Positions 1 to 10,867 of a stretch of DNA of 64,000 nucleotides are shown here, one piece after another. The DNA comes from Eutypa lata (lineage: Eukaryota > Ascomycota > Sordariomycetes > Xylariales > Diatrypaceae): the NCBI GenBank assembly GCA_022661535.1, contig JAKULF010000006.1:2785001-2849000 (forward strand), read 5' to 3'. The notes under the pieces are model-generated. The model had not been told where the DNA came from and did not search any database. It was given only the letters and a program-made list of their open reading frames with translations. A program made the position numbers and the translations under genes. Numbering within the stretch: position 1 is the first letter of the stretch; each line of letters begins with the position of its first letter.

Positions 1-677
1 TGATAGCAGTAGCGGCCTAAGCTAAACTTGACTATCACGGAGCTTTTGAGGGTAACTGGTGGGGTAGCTAACTGCCTAAACAAAACATGTGCAGTTACAG
101 ATACCCTCCATACCTCTCCTTGATACCGTACTACCTTAGTTAAGGTCGGGTACTGACGATCATTTGAATTTATTATTATTATGATGCCATTGGCTGAATT
201 ATAATAATTTGCACCTTATTTGTACTTAGATATCGTCAAGAGATCTCTCGCCCAGTTGGAAACGCGTTCGACTCAAATTATCGTATAGCCCAAATTAAAG
301 ACATCTTATTTTTATACATACATACGAAGTATTCACGCCGCAATCATTATAGTTGGTTCAAGGTTCTTCCTTATTAAGTGGGACTTGACCTGCATTCTCG
401 AGCTTAGGTTGGCTCTTTTTTTACATTACCATTGCATTGTATGAACACCGGAGCTTCTTTGTCTTTTGGGGACACATTTTGCAACGTCATGTGAGGGAGA
501 GATATGCCGGTGCTATTCCAATTAATGAGACATCCTTGACGAACTCTTTTTATCTTCTAGCCAAAACCCTTCTTCTCCCTATCCCCTCACTCCCCGCTCC
601 ATGAGACTCTAAAAAGAAAGACAAAAAAAAAGAAAAGAAAGAAAGAAGAGAAACATTGGGATGCGTTCATAAGGAAA
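1..677. other. Upstream region of the glycosyltransferase gene
   Basis: No gene is seen here. The distal part is AT-rich with stop codons in all frames. From about 555 to 660 the plus strand becomes a pyrimidine stretch and then a purine (A/G) stretch that runs up to the start codon at 678, the usual look of a filamentous-fungal promoter and leader. Two three-codon upstream ORFs lie in the leader and are listed separately. Confidence 0.5.
601..672 (+). promoter_or_regulatory. Two three-codon upstream ORFs before the glycosyltransferase start
   Basis: An ATG at 601 is followed after two codons by TAA (601-612). A second ATG at 661 is followed after two codons by TAA (661-672). The second ends only five bases before the chosen start at 678. 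If transcription begins upstream of 601, ribosomes meet both mini-ORFs first. The sequence shows the ORFs; an effect on translation is inference and depends on the unmapped transcription start. Confidence 0.4.
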
Positions 678-3037
678 ATGCGCAGCTACTTCATGAGCGA
701 CGTAGAGCTGGGTAAGAAAGACGACGACCATAGCAAACACCGCAGGGATAGAAGCAGCAGCGGCCTTGGAACCGCATCGACATGGCTCCCATCGAGGGGA
801 CCGCGGCGGAGGTCGCTTAAGGGAGCCGGCCTCCTGGCTCTCTTCGTCTTTCTAGTCTACGTCTTCGTCAAGAACCTGCCCGTCGGCTCCGGTCCGAACC
901 CTCTGATGCGCCGTCCCAGCTTCGAACGTCTCTCGCAGCCGCAAGCGCCCCCGCCGCGCGTACAGGCCGGACAGCAACAGCAGCGTCCGCCCCCGCCGCT
1001 CCAAGCGCCAGATTCGCGATCGAACCCCCCGTCTTCGTCTTCGTTGTCGACTTCTAGCAGTTCGTCCGAGCGCACGTACAATGGGCCGGTCAAGTTCCTC
1101 GAACTCGCGTCGTCGCTACACGCGATCGCGCCGACGAAGGGTAGCATGGCGGTGAATAAGAACGTCCTGTTCGCGGTTTCATCTCTCAAGAGCGCCGCTG
1201 CGCTGCTGCCCGTCGCCTGTCAGATGGGTATCGAGCTCAAGAACTACGTGCACTTCGCGCTGATGAGCCGGAGCGATATCGATCTGGCCGAGCTGCAGAA
1301 GCTGAATGGCATTGATGATTCCTGTCATCTGATATTTCACGGTATGAATTGGGAGACAGGCGTACAGCGCACATATACACGTCTGCCGAGAATACGCCTT
1401 GCTAATGCTAGCTTTGTTATTATATACCAGATGCTCGCACAGAACACGCCATGATATCAACCGAAGCGCGAATGGAGACTGCTGTCTTCCGTGCCCTTCG
1501 TATGTAGCACATCTGGTGGAGGAGAGAAACTACGTAGGATATAGCGCTTACGTTTACCTTAGACCACATTCATATGTACATGCATCCGCAGGCGATCATA
1601 GTCGATGCTTCAAGTCATGAGGAGGTATTCCTCAGCCGTGGAGCTCAACAACACCTAAAAGTCACGGGCAATACTTTGATCGAGCTCCCTAGTAATTCTG
1701 GGAAGGCCCTGGAATGGATGACAAAGTTAGACAGCGTGGCATTGCACGGTAGGCTTGCTTCTCCCTCTATCTTGTTGCTATTGCTGATAGCTAGTATCCA
1801 GCGTGGAATGATGTGCAAATCGATATATTGATCAATGCCACACCAAAGGCGTCAGGGGGCCTTATAAGACTACTGAGATCTTTGAGCTCCGCTGACTACA
1901 CGGCGAGTTCGGTTCCTCATCTCACCATCGAGCTTCCCCCCGACATAGATGCTTCGACCAAATTCTTCATAGAAAGTTTCTCGTGGCCACCACCTCACTT
2001 CTCTAGCCCGAATCCGTCTCGTCTCCTCACGCTTCGTCATCGAATACCCCGGCAAGCTATGACCGAGGAGGAGAGCTCAGCTCGTCTCCTAGAGTCTTTT
2101 TGGCCTACGCGTCCTAAAAGTTCTCATGTGCTTGTTCTCTCGCCACAGGTGGAGTTGGCACCTCAATTTTTCCACTGTAAGTCCTTCTGGATACTGGCTA
2201 GCTAGCTGCGATATTCTGACAAGTACGCCATCAACAGACTTAAAATACGCCGCGCTCCAGTATAAGGATGCCACACGGCTATTTGGCATTAGCCTCGAAC
2301 AGCCTACTCGACTATTAGACGAGAAAGAGCCATTATCTCTTCCATCCCCACTGATAGATGCGGATTCCGACGAGAAAACCGCTAGGGGCGGCCCAACGTC
2401 CTTCCTCTGGCAAGCGCCCTCCAGCAACGCAGTGCTCTACATGGGCGAGAAATGGATAGACCTGCACAGGTTCGTATCGCGCTCGCTCGCAGCCCAGCGT
2501 AACCCCGACACGACCCCGGCCCTGCTAGCCAACAAGCTCGTGAGCAAGAAACACCCGTCGTGGCTCGAGCACGCCCTGCGCCTCGCGCGCCTGCGCGGCT
2601 ACTACACCCTGTACCCCGGCGAGGCGACGGCCCAGAGCCTGGCCACCGTCCACGGCGAGCTGTACAACGCGCCCGAGGAGTACGCCGCCGACGACCAGGG
2701 GAAGAACCAGCAGTTCCTAGCCGACGACGCGACCGAGGAAGAAGTCGAGGCGGCGCGGGCCCGCGCCCGCGGTGAGCTCGAGTCCGGCTTGGCGCTTACG
2801 TCGTCGTCCCTGCTCGATAGCCTACCGGATGGGAGTGGAGAGCTGCGCTCACTTAACAGGCTGCCGCTCCTCGCTTGGGACGGCAGCACCACTGATCTCG
2901 CCGCCGTGGATGAGGCTGCTGCACGCTACGCTGCCCTGTTCCGAGAGCAGGTTGGTGGGTGTCCTGTCGCTACTGACGTGGAGAATCTCACCACGAAGGA
3001 CCTGCTTACGCAGGAGTTGTTTTGTGTGGCAAGATAG
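678..3037 (+). CDS. Type II membrane glycosyltransferase, fungal 'glycosyltransferase 2' family
   Basis: Five exons, join(678..1341,1431..1499,1563..1748,1802..2176,2238..3037), give 697 residues; every junction has GT..AG and keeps the frame. The N-terminus is basic and Ser-rich and is followed by one hydrophobic segment at about residues 50-66, so it should be a Golgi/ER type II membrane protein with a lumenal catalytic part. A Pro/Gln/Ser-rich stem covers about 70-135. After it come stretches typical of the fungus-specific family usually labelled glycosyltransferase 2: 'MAVNKNVLFA', 'NYVHFALMSR', 'YMHPQAIIVD', 'WNDVQIDILI', 'PHLTIELPPDID' and 'FFHYLKYAALQ'. Donor, acceptor and product are unknown; a role in glycan or cell-wall assembly is inference. 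A start at 693 (MSDVE...) is an alternative. The C-terminal third is much richer in GC than the leader. The gene converges on the DUF202 gene 385 bases downstream. Confidence 0.85.
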
Positions 3038-3422
3038 AAATGTTGGGGGAGGGTTTGGGGGCGGTTGTTTCAAGTAGTCGTTGCTATGAATGATGGCAGA
3101 CTCGGTAAGAAGGTCTCAGTAGGGTTCAGTGTGCAATTGTCTTTGTAGCACTGTTATCTACCTCATGTTTGTTTGTTTGTTTGCTTGCTTTCTCTGGGGT
3201 TTTTGTTTTCACCTTGGAGTATCGGCGCAAAAGGAGTAGGGAGGTTTCGCATCAGATCAAGGAGAGGAACAAATTTACCATCCACTCCAACTGTTTTGAA
3301 GGAGGGAACATATTTCACATGCAATGGGATAACTTAGGACATCATTATCACCAATATACCACCACCGCTGGGAACGTATACCGTACGTATGTACTTGTTA
3401 GTCAGGCAGTTAAGTTAGCTAG
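3038..3422. other. Intergenic gap between convergent genes
   Basis: This 385-base gap holds the 3' ends of the plus-strand glycosyltransferase and the minus-strand DUF202 gene. A GTTT/GCTT-type short tandem (about 3166-3191) and stop-rich sequence are present. No coding signal or structured RNA was recognised. Confidence 0.4.
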
Positions 3423-4744
3423 CTATGTGACGACAGCTAGACCTCGTATATAGTAGTTCATGGCATTCTGGGCACACCGCTTGTCGAAGAAAGCAGAATC
3501 ACACTCGACATCGACCTTCACCTTGGCCACTACTAGAAGCACCACACAGGTGGCTATGATGGCTATCGCGATGAGCGATATGATCTTCAATGTTTTTTTG
3601 CGTCGCTGTTAGCTTCAAGTCATCCACAAGTGGCTACATGTATAAATGCGTAGAAGGTTAGGTTCTTGCAAGCACTTACCGACTGCGTCCTCCAACCGGT
3701 CTGCACGAGAGCTGCTCTCCGGCTGTACTTGTTCACCGTTTCTATTTTTTTCACAAGTTAGTCTTTTATCAATCAACCCAACCATAGGACGGTCCCAGAA
3801 AGACAAGAAGAAGAGGAAGGGGGAAAAGTGAAGCCACTCAATCTCATAAAAATGAAAGGCAAATATCATAAAAAGACTGCTGCTGTCACGAGTAATGAGG
3901 CCCGAATAGATAGGTAGTGAGTGAGGATAGATCTAGTTAGGTAGTAAACACACGCACTTATGTAATTTCCCAACCCCATGGCGAGGCACGCGACGGCTAG
4001 GACCCAGAACACGAGACCCAGCGGCAGCGCCATGCGTAGCTCCACGTCTGACGGCCGCGACTTGAGGTGGAAGGACAGCGTGATGGCGACGGCCAAGATG
4101 GCCATGTAGATGCTGAGCCGGAGATACGAGAGGAATGCTTTTTTTTCTCTCGTTGTTAGTTATGTTTCACATATCCGCCTCCATATTATCTATCCCATCG
4201 TCACCTCCTACCCCCCGGAAACAGGCAGAAAGAGATGTAGGGTAAGAGTTGGAATGATATATAAGTATATTTCTATATCAGGCACGGTGGAGAAAAGCTA
4301 GCTATATATATCGGGGGGAGTGCTTAGCAGCAACAACCAAACTCCTTAACTTACTCCGCTCATTCGCGCAATGGTCCCGCGCATCGCTGCTCTCGTTCTC
4401 GAAGAGCAGCGGGCCTATGAACGGCCATGTCCAGAAGGAATTCGGTTCAGCCTCCTCGAGAGGCGAGCTATAAAGAGTTGCGAGGTGGTTGGTTAGTATT
4501 CCAACTAGTACTCTCCAACTCTTATTGTATGTACTTATACAATCTTCGGCATCTCCCTATCAACCGTAGTATACTACATAGGTATGTAGTACAGCAGGCG
4601 GTCAGTGAGTTGACGTACATACATATATACATACCTGCAATCACTGACTGGCACGGGCCTAGTTAAATTCGAGCAGGAGAAGACGCCGAGACATGTTGCG
4701 GCGTCGCCTTCTTCGGGGTCGTTTAGAGAGGAGGTTGCCGGCAT
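3423..4744 (-). CDS. DUF202-domain small integral membrane protein
   Basis: Five exons, complement(join(3423..3605,3680..3741,3958..4137,4355..4467,4635..4744)), give 215 residues; all introns are GT-AG and in phase. The acidic N-terminus leads into a motif typical of fungal DUF202 (YidH-like) proteins: 'FIGPLLFENESSDARDHCANERTFLSYLRLS', here spanning about residues 53-83. Three membrane segments follow at about 83-99, 112-131 and 162-182. Between the last two lies the basic stretch 'KYSRRAALVQTGWRTQS', also typical of the family. The molecular function of DUF202 proteins is not established; a vacuolar or plasma-membrane role would be a guess. The C-terminal tail contains two Cys residues and has no evident family match. 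It is divergent from the MATE gene and convergent with the glycosyltransferase. The short exons make it easy for automated annotation to truncate this gene. Confidence 0.88.
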
Positions 4745-5559
4745 ATCTTTTTCTTTTGGGGTTTCTGTCGTGGGTGGCTGGGTCTGTGGCTCTTATTGTA
4801 AACACGCCTGGTTGATAATAATAAAAAGCGGTCTGCTTGTGGCTGCCGTTATCGTGTACCCGGAGGTCCTAGAGGTGCGACAGAAGAGGCTCAAACAACA
4901 TACATGAATTCAGTGCGACGTTATCTCGACACCTACGTACCTATTTAACTACTTGTTAGCCTTGGACTAATAATGTAAGTGGTTAAGGGGTGATGTGGTG
5001 GTGTGTGGTGGCTTCACGCTTATTGCTGCTAGCCCACCAGGCTGGACCAATCACTTAAGCCGAGTTCGGTTTAGTCCCACCGCAATCGAACCCCAAATCG
5101 AGCATATCTGGGGGTCTGCTATTCTATTCGCAGGAAACGAGGAGAGCCCTACTATCACCGACGATTTCAGTTGTGTAATGAGAACTACGTGCTTAGTGCT
5201 GCACACCATCACGATACGCAGCAGGAAGTGCCCGCGCCCTATCGCAGACATAATGATAAGTCTTGTCCTACATAGGTAAGACTTCATGCATAATGAGCCA
5301 GGCGGCGGAGGCCATTTCGCCATATCTAGCAACTAGCATGGGTGCATCATACGGGTGCGGGGCGGGGCTACTGTTCCTATAGGCAAGCACAAGCACGAAA
5401 GGGCGCGATAGATGTACACATTCTCGGTGTGGTTTATGTTTATGTTTATTGTCCCTCTCTGATTTGAGATTTTGTTTCAATAAATCATCATCCCCCTCGC
5501 ACCCCTTGGCACTTCTCCCTACGGACATTTACGTAGAGAGAGAGAGACAGAGAAAGGAG
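4745..5559. promoter_or_regulatory. Shared divergent promoter region, DUF202 and MATE genes
   Basis: These 815 bases separate two start codons that point away from each other (4744 minus, 5560 plus). A CT-rich run and a GA-repeat leader (about 5536-5558, AGAGAGAGACAGAGAAAG) immediately precede the MATE start. No ORF in it aligns with a known family. Co-regulation of the two membrane-protein genes is possible but is inferred from position only. Confidence 0.4.
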
Positions 5560-7978
5560 ATGGCCGGCTCGCAACCCATCCCGCCCAGGAAAGATGCGGC
5601 GGGGGATCAGCACTATCACCCCGCCTCCTCGTCATTGGCAACATCATTCAGGTCTGGATCGCTGTTCGCGAACGAGATCATAGCTAGCGACATCGCAGAG
5701 TGCTCTGATGGTGATGTCTCGGAAGATGGCGGTCCGTACGACGAGCCTGGATCTGAGATTGGCTCCCGGAACGGCGACGAGGGGCCCGTCCTTTACAAGC
5801 AGCTCCAGGGCGTCGCGTACGGTGTCAGGCGACCCAGCATGCTGCCCGAGCGAGGCCCAGAAGGGGCCGTGCTGAACAAGGCCGAGAGGATGCAATCCCT
5901 AGATGCTGAGCGCAGCCTGCTGCGAGACAACCACATTCTCCCGCCGAAGCACAGCGATGCGGAGAAAGAGCCTGGGCCGCTATCCAGGCTATACAGGAGG
6001 CTATTCAGCACCAAGGTCCGCAGTGCGCTAGGAGACGAAGAGGTGCCTAGATTCGTTGTCAGTCAGCCATCTGAGGCGTCGCCTTTGCTATCCGATGCCG
6101 CCAGAGCTGGCCAAAACCCGGAAGATCTGAACGAGCAGTGGGATTCGGCCGTCGCTTCGGGCAAGATCAAGACGACCTGGCAGCGGGAAGCCCAGACCAT
6201 CGCGGTGTACTCGCGGTCCCTAATCGTCACGTTCCTGCTCCAGTACAGTATTAATATTGCGAGTATCTTCGCCGTTGGCCGGATAGGAAAGATAGAGCTG
6301 GGAGCTGTGACCTGTGAGATTTGGCCTCCCCCCCCCCCGTCGTTATCCGACCTTCTCATTCATCAGTGTCTGCCTTCCCATAGCTATTGAACTAACGGGC
6401 AAAACAATGAGTCACAGTGGCCTCAATGACGGCAAACATCGTCTGCTACGCGCCGATGCAAGGGCTAGCGACGAGCTTAGACACGCTGTGCGCGCAAGCC
6501 TATGGGTCCGGGCACAAGCATCTCGTGGGGCTACAGCTCCAGCGGATGACGTACTTCCTATGGCTACTCACGCTACCCATCGCCGTGGTGTTCTACTTTG
6601 CGGGTTCTATCCTGAAGCTGATAGTGCCCGAGCCTGAATCTGCTGAACTCGCTGGTCCGTTTCCAAAAAACCTTAAAAAATTAAAATATTTACTCACCGT
6701 TAAAAGGTCTCTACTTGCGCGTAATCATCGTGGGCATCCCCGGGTTCGCGGCCTTCGAGGGCGGCAAGCGCTTCGTGCAGTCCCAGGGTCTCTTTATCGC
6801 CACTACTTACGTCCTCCTGATCGCTGCGCCCCTCAACATCCTGGTGAACTGGATGTTCGTGTGGCACTTCGGCTGGGGCTTCATAGGCGCGCCGATCGCG
6901 GTCGCGTTCACCCAGTCCCTGATGCCCATCCTACTATTTTTCTACGTCGTTTTCGTAGATGGTTCGCAGTGCTGGGGGGGATTCAGCAAACGCGCGCTCT
7001 CCAATTGGGGTAAGTTCACTCACTTATCGTGTTCCTCGTACTCGTAAGCCAGTAGATAGCTAAAGGAACGGTATAACAGGACCTATGATATGGCTCGCAC
7101 TACCCGGAATGATCATGGTTGAAGCCGAGTGGTTCGCATTCGAGATCCTCACCTTGATGACGAGCCAGTTCGGAACTTCGTACCTGGCCGCGCAGAGCAT
7201 CCTCGTGACCGTCACTTCGACGACGTTTCAAATCCCGTTCCCGGTTTCGATCGCGGCGTCAACGCGGGTCGCTAATCTGATCGGGGCCAAGCTCGTCGAT
7301 GCTGCGAAGACATCCGCGAGAGTAGTAAGTCACTCCAAACCTCCTACCCCTCTCTTTGCCGGGGGAAAGAAGATACACATAAATGTCTGTATGTGTATGT
7401 ATATAACAGACACTAACCCAACCACCACCCTCAAAAATAGGCCATCGGCGCAGCCTTCTTAATCGGGGCCTTCAACCTAACCTTGCTGTCCGTGTTCCGG
7501 TACCAGCTGCCGCTACTATTCACGCAGGACGAGGAGGTGATCGCCATCGTGGCAGAGATCATGCCGCTGTGTGCGGCGCTGCAGATCTTCGACGGAATGA
7601 CGGCCATGGCCCACGGCCTCCTTCGCGGCATCGGCAAGCAGTCCTTCGGCGGCTACGTCAACCTCGCCACCTACTACCTGCTCGGTCTGCCCGTCTCGGC
7701 CGCCACCGCCTTTGCGCTCGACTGGAAGCTCGAGGGCCTGTGGCTTGGCGTTACCATTGGTCTTTTTCTGTGAGTTTATTGTTCTCTTTGTTGCTGTGGT
7801 TATAAGCATTTGCTGCCTTGATGATATGATGATGATAATAGAGAAGAGTTGATGCTAATTGTAACCCCTGCGCAATGCCCCCCCAAAAAGTGTTTCCACT
7901 TTCGAATATTGGTATATCTACAGATGGGACTGGGAGCAATCGGTTCGGGATGCGGAGCGTCGGAACGCTACTGGGTAA
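5560..7978 (+). CDS. MATE family multidrug/metabolite efflux transporter
   Basis: Six exons, join(5560..6313,6418..6654,6707..7009,7080..7324,7441..7769,7891..7978), give 651 residues, with all junctions in phase. The start at 5560 is the first in-frame ATG of the long first exon. A polar N-terminal tail of about 220 residues precedes two MatE repeats (about 225-390 and 450-615). Diagnostic stretches are 'ASMTANIVCYAP', 'GLATSLDTLCAQAYGSG', 'GIPGFAAFEGGKRF', 'QSQGLF', 'ALPGMIMVEAEWFAFE', 'QSILVTVTSTTFQIPFP' and 'STRVANLIGA'. The family extrudes organic cations or metabolites by H+ or Na+ antiport across the plasma or vacuolar membrane; the substrate cannot be read here. The last exon supplies the short C-terminal tail after the final membrane segment ('EYWYIYRWDWEQ'). 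Its acceptor was chosen because it alone restores this tail in frame. Confidence 0.93.
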
Positions 7979-8339
7979 ATTGAGATGCTTTTGGATAGAC
8001 AGGTATGTTTGATGTTTGGTTTTTCCAAGTCGAAGAAAAATGGTAAAAGACATGTAGAATAAAGGGCCTTGGAGATACAAATGATTCACGAATTGGTTAG
8101 AAGCCCACAGGCAAGGTGATCATGTTCCTGTGTTATTGGAAATCATAAGAGTACCGACATATGCTCCGAGACATAGTCCCATTGCAAGGAATTGATGCAC
8201 AACTAGAGACATACGAAGCTAATGAAACGAATGACTTTCTATTTTAACATCGCAGCTGTTTAATTCTAGTGCTCAAAGCGACCCCGTTGCTCCAACCTTC
8301 CTATTCCATTGCTGCCGATGTCCTCTGAGAACGGGGCAT
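7979..8339. other. Intergenic gap, convergent MATE and 2EXR genes
   Basis: This 361-base region holds the 3' flanks of the plus-strand MATE gene and the minus-strand 2EXR gene. It is stop-rich with nothing recognised. Confidence 0.35.
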
Positions 8340-9179
8340 TTACATATTCTCGCCACCATGCGCCTCGTGATCTTTGTTCCAAGTGACGAACCCCCAATCT
8401 TTGATCACCCGATAATTTCTCTCCTCCGAAAGCAGGAAGAACTCTTCGACATAGCTCATCCCCCGTTGCTCCGGGCCAAAACGCTCCCTGTCCTTGTCTT
8501 CGACTTTCTTGATTAGAGGAATACCCATCCCCCCAATCCAGTCCCGACTTTCAAGATTCCCACAGTCCGCGCCGACTAGAATCGAGTATCTGTCCTTGCC
8601 ATAACGGATGTCCGGAAACGCACTCCAATACCACTCCGCCACCTCCTCCTTGTAGTCGTCCCCGAGCGATGCGTGCAATTGTTTCAATAAATCTACTACT
8701 TCTTGGAGTGGTACGAGCAAATGAACCACGAAGTCGGCGCCCCCCGGCTCAATATCCCAAGTTACTGGACATCGGTATTCTTCACACCCGGGTAGCCACC
8801 GTAGCATCCAAGAATGAAACCCGGGAATGAAAAAGATGTAGTCATCTCCAATACTAGTAGGCACTATGGAATTCTGAAGGGGGTGGGGGATTTGCATGGA
8901 TCTCGTCCTCTTCTTGAACACTGGCTTGGCGTACTTCCTCGATTCTCGCGACGCCCCAAGTACGCCGTTTACCCGCTTGTGACGCCGAATGCGAACTTGG
9001 ACATCGTAGTGCTTTTCGCGGGGAGTCGGATTCACCCAGTCCTCAGGGCCGATGTAGTACGACACTATCAGCCCTTCTACATCGACGGCTTCCTTCCAAA
9101 TCATAATACGTAATTCGGGGGGTAGTTTCTGAATTCCTGTGGCTAATGTCGTAGCGGCCATATCCTCTGACGAAGACAT
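8340..9179 (-). CDS. 2EXR domain-containing protein
   Basis: Single-exon gene of 279 residues starting at the first in-frame ATG (9179); the open frame extends upstream to 9245 only through a GTG. Near the N-terminus it carries 'LPPELRIMIWKEAVD', the F-box-like signature of the fungal 2EXR domain, followed by 'GASRESRKYA', the second characteristic block. The rest is charged and aromatic-rich with no catalytic motif. 2EXR proteins are a large, variable family in filamentous fungi with no settled function; protein-protein interaction is the usual inference from the F-box-like motif. A segment near the middle, 'DFVVHLLVPLQEVVDLL', recurs in altered form in the next gene, which also starts MSSS-acid-D. 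The two genes look like a tandem, diverged pair. Confidence 0.85.
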   Translation of the reverse strand: MSSSEDMAATTLATGIQKLPPELRIMIWKEAVDVEGLIVSYYIGPEDWVNPTPREKHYDVQVRIRRHKRVNGVLGASRESRKYAKPVFKKRTRSMQIPHPLQNSIVPTSIGDDYIFFIPGFHSWMLRWLPGCEEYRCPVTWDIEPGGADFVVHLLVPLQEVVDLLKQLHASLGDDYKEEVAEWYWSAFPDIRYGKDRYSILVGADCGNLESRDWIGGMGIPLIKKVEDKDRERFGPEQRGMSYVEEFFLLSEERNYRVIKDWGFVTWNKDHEAHGGENM

Positions 9180-9982
9180 CTTGAGCTGGTATTGTATAGT
9201 CACCCGTGCTTTAATACTAGAAGGGATTTTAACAGAAGTAGCCACTCACAGTGGACTGACTATGTAGGTGTGTTGATACTCGGAGAACAGGACCGTGAAT
9301 AATTGTGAGGGTACTGCCCAGTTTAAATAGGACATTGCTGGGTACTACTACAGTTGAAGAATTTAAGAGACCCTTTTTTCGTAGGCATGCCATGCTAGCT
9401 ACTTACATGTCTGTTCAGGGTGATTCACCGGGAATCAGAGCTGCCCAAGAATGTTCGTTGGTTCCACAAACCCCGAAGAATGATGTTGTGATAGTGTCAA
9501 ATACTTAGGTGTTAGGCAAACATCCAACAGGCTGTGGAAGCGGGTGGTAATCAATTTTGTTCCTAAGGTGGTATAGTTTGACATAGTAGTCTTGGTATGC
9601 CAATATCTAATTGGGAATGCATAGCACATGTACTACAGGACTAAAGTTGTCCTGAACACGAAATATCTTAATAAGATTATTTATTACTTATAATGACTAG
9701 AATATATGATGTAGGTATGTAGTGAAATGCGTTAATTATTTCGGTGGGTTTCTATGGCAAGCGAGACTAATGTCGCCCCCCCCCCCCCCCCCCTTTTCAT
9801 TATAAGTATCATCAGACCAATCAAGAACCTTCGTCATACGCAAATACAGTGTTCTTCTTACTAACTAAGGCAGTACGCTGTGATTTTAAACGAATTCGCT
9901 ATGGAATGGAAATCGATCAACAGAATACAGAAGCTACCTATGTGTAAATCCGGTTTGGAAGTACACCCCTAGAACCCATTCC
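9180..9982. other. Intergenic region between the 2EXR gene and its neighbour
   Basis: These 803 bases hold no supportable gene. A run of 18 C on the plus strand (about 9776-9793) is the only striking feature; pure C tracts of this length are prone to length variation. The rest is AT-rich with stops in all frames. Confidence 0.4.
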
Positions 9983-10867
9983 TTAATCCGTCCAAGTAAC
10001 ATAATGCACCTCCGGGATTTCATACATCGCGTAGCTCTGGTCTCGGCTCTTAAGCTCATCGAGCTTCTGTAACAATTTTGCGATTTTCTCGTTGACAATT
10101 CCCTTCCATTCCTCAATCTCTCCTTTTAACTTGATCCCCTCGTCAAGGTGGACGAACTCCCAGTTCTGTATCGTCCAAATTTCCTCGGGAAAATCGTGGG
10201 GATGAATATGGAGAGAGAATGTATAGCTCGATCGGGCTCTGCGAATGAAATGGCCGAAAAGGCGTTGCGCTGCGTCAAGCGGCTCGAGGTCCTCATAATC
10301 ATCCCCCGCTAGAGTGCGTATTGGTTAGTAAGAGCTCTTCTAGCGGACCACTACTCCTTGACTCGCTCTCAGGATATCCAAGGGCTATTTAGAAGACGGC
10401 TTCGGAAGCAGCTGCTTACTCATGACATCAATAAAATCGCTGAGGGGAACCACGAAGTGTTCGACACTATCAATTTCCGGCATCGAAGCAGGAACACCCT
10501 TCCCAGCGAGGAAGGAGTTGAAATTCAAGCAAAAGATGAACCCAGTCTCGAGGGGCTCCCAGTGCGGTAGAAGTTGACCATCTCGCTTGATTACCTTACC
10601 TGCTTTTTGTTCGGGGTACTCCCACTGACGTAGCTCACATTCTTCGCCAGGGCGTGATTGTGGCTTAGGAACTATATACTGCCAGGCAACAAACTTCGCC
10701 TTGCTAGGTATAGGAAAGCCAGTGGCTCCTGCTGGTACTGTACCAGTTGATCCGGCAGTATCACTGCCATTACCACTATTTTCCGTATTCTGTGCTGGTG
10801 TTTGTAACAATTCGGATTGTTTCTCACGCGCTCTCTCGCTGTCGGCTACGTCATTAGAGGATGACAT
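9983..10867 (-). CDS. Hypothetical protein, likely diverged relative of the adjacent 2EXR protein
   Basis: Two exons, complement(join(9983..10308,10420..10867)), give 257 residues. The intron has a clear GTAAGC donor, a TACTAAC branch site and a CTCTAG acceptor, and splicing joins two long open frames in phase, so this is a real coding gene. No known domain is recognised. The first 50 residues are low-complexity (Ser/Gly/Thr/Ala). The middle is Trp/Pro-rich ('AWQYIVPKP', 'RQWEYPEQKA'). The C-terminal 60 residues are strongly helical and charged ('IKLKGEIEEWKG', 'KIAKLLQKLDELKSRDQ'). The segment 'DSVEHFVVPLSDFIDVM' mirrors 'DFVVHLLVPLQEVVDLL' of the upstream 2EXR protein. The N-terminal 2EXR signature itself is absent. 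Function unknown. Confidence 0.72.

Noticed and set aside
5070..5110. Possible tRNA T-arm (GGTTCGA-like on the minus strand)
   Set aside because: The flanking bases do not form the five-pair stem and no D or anticodon arm could be placed.
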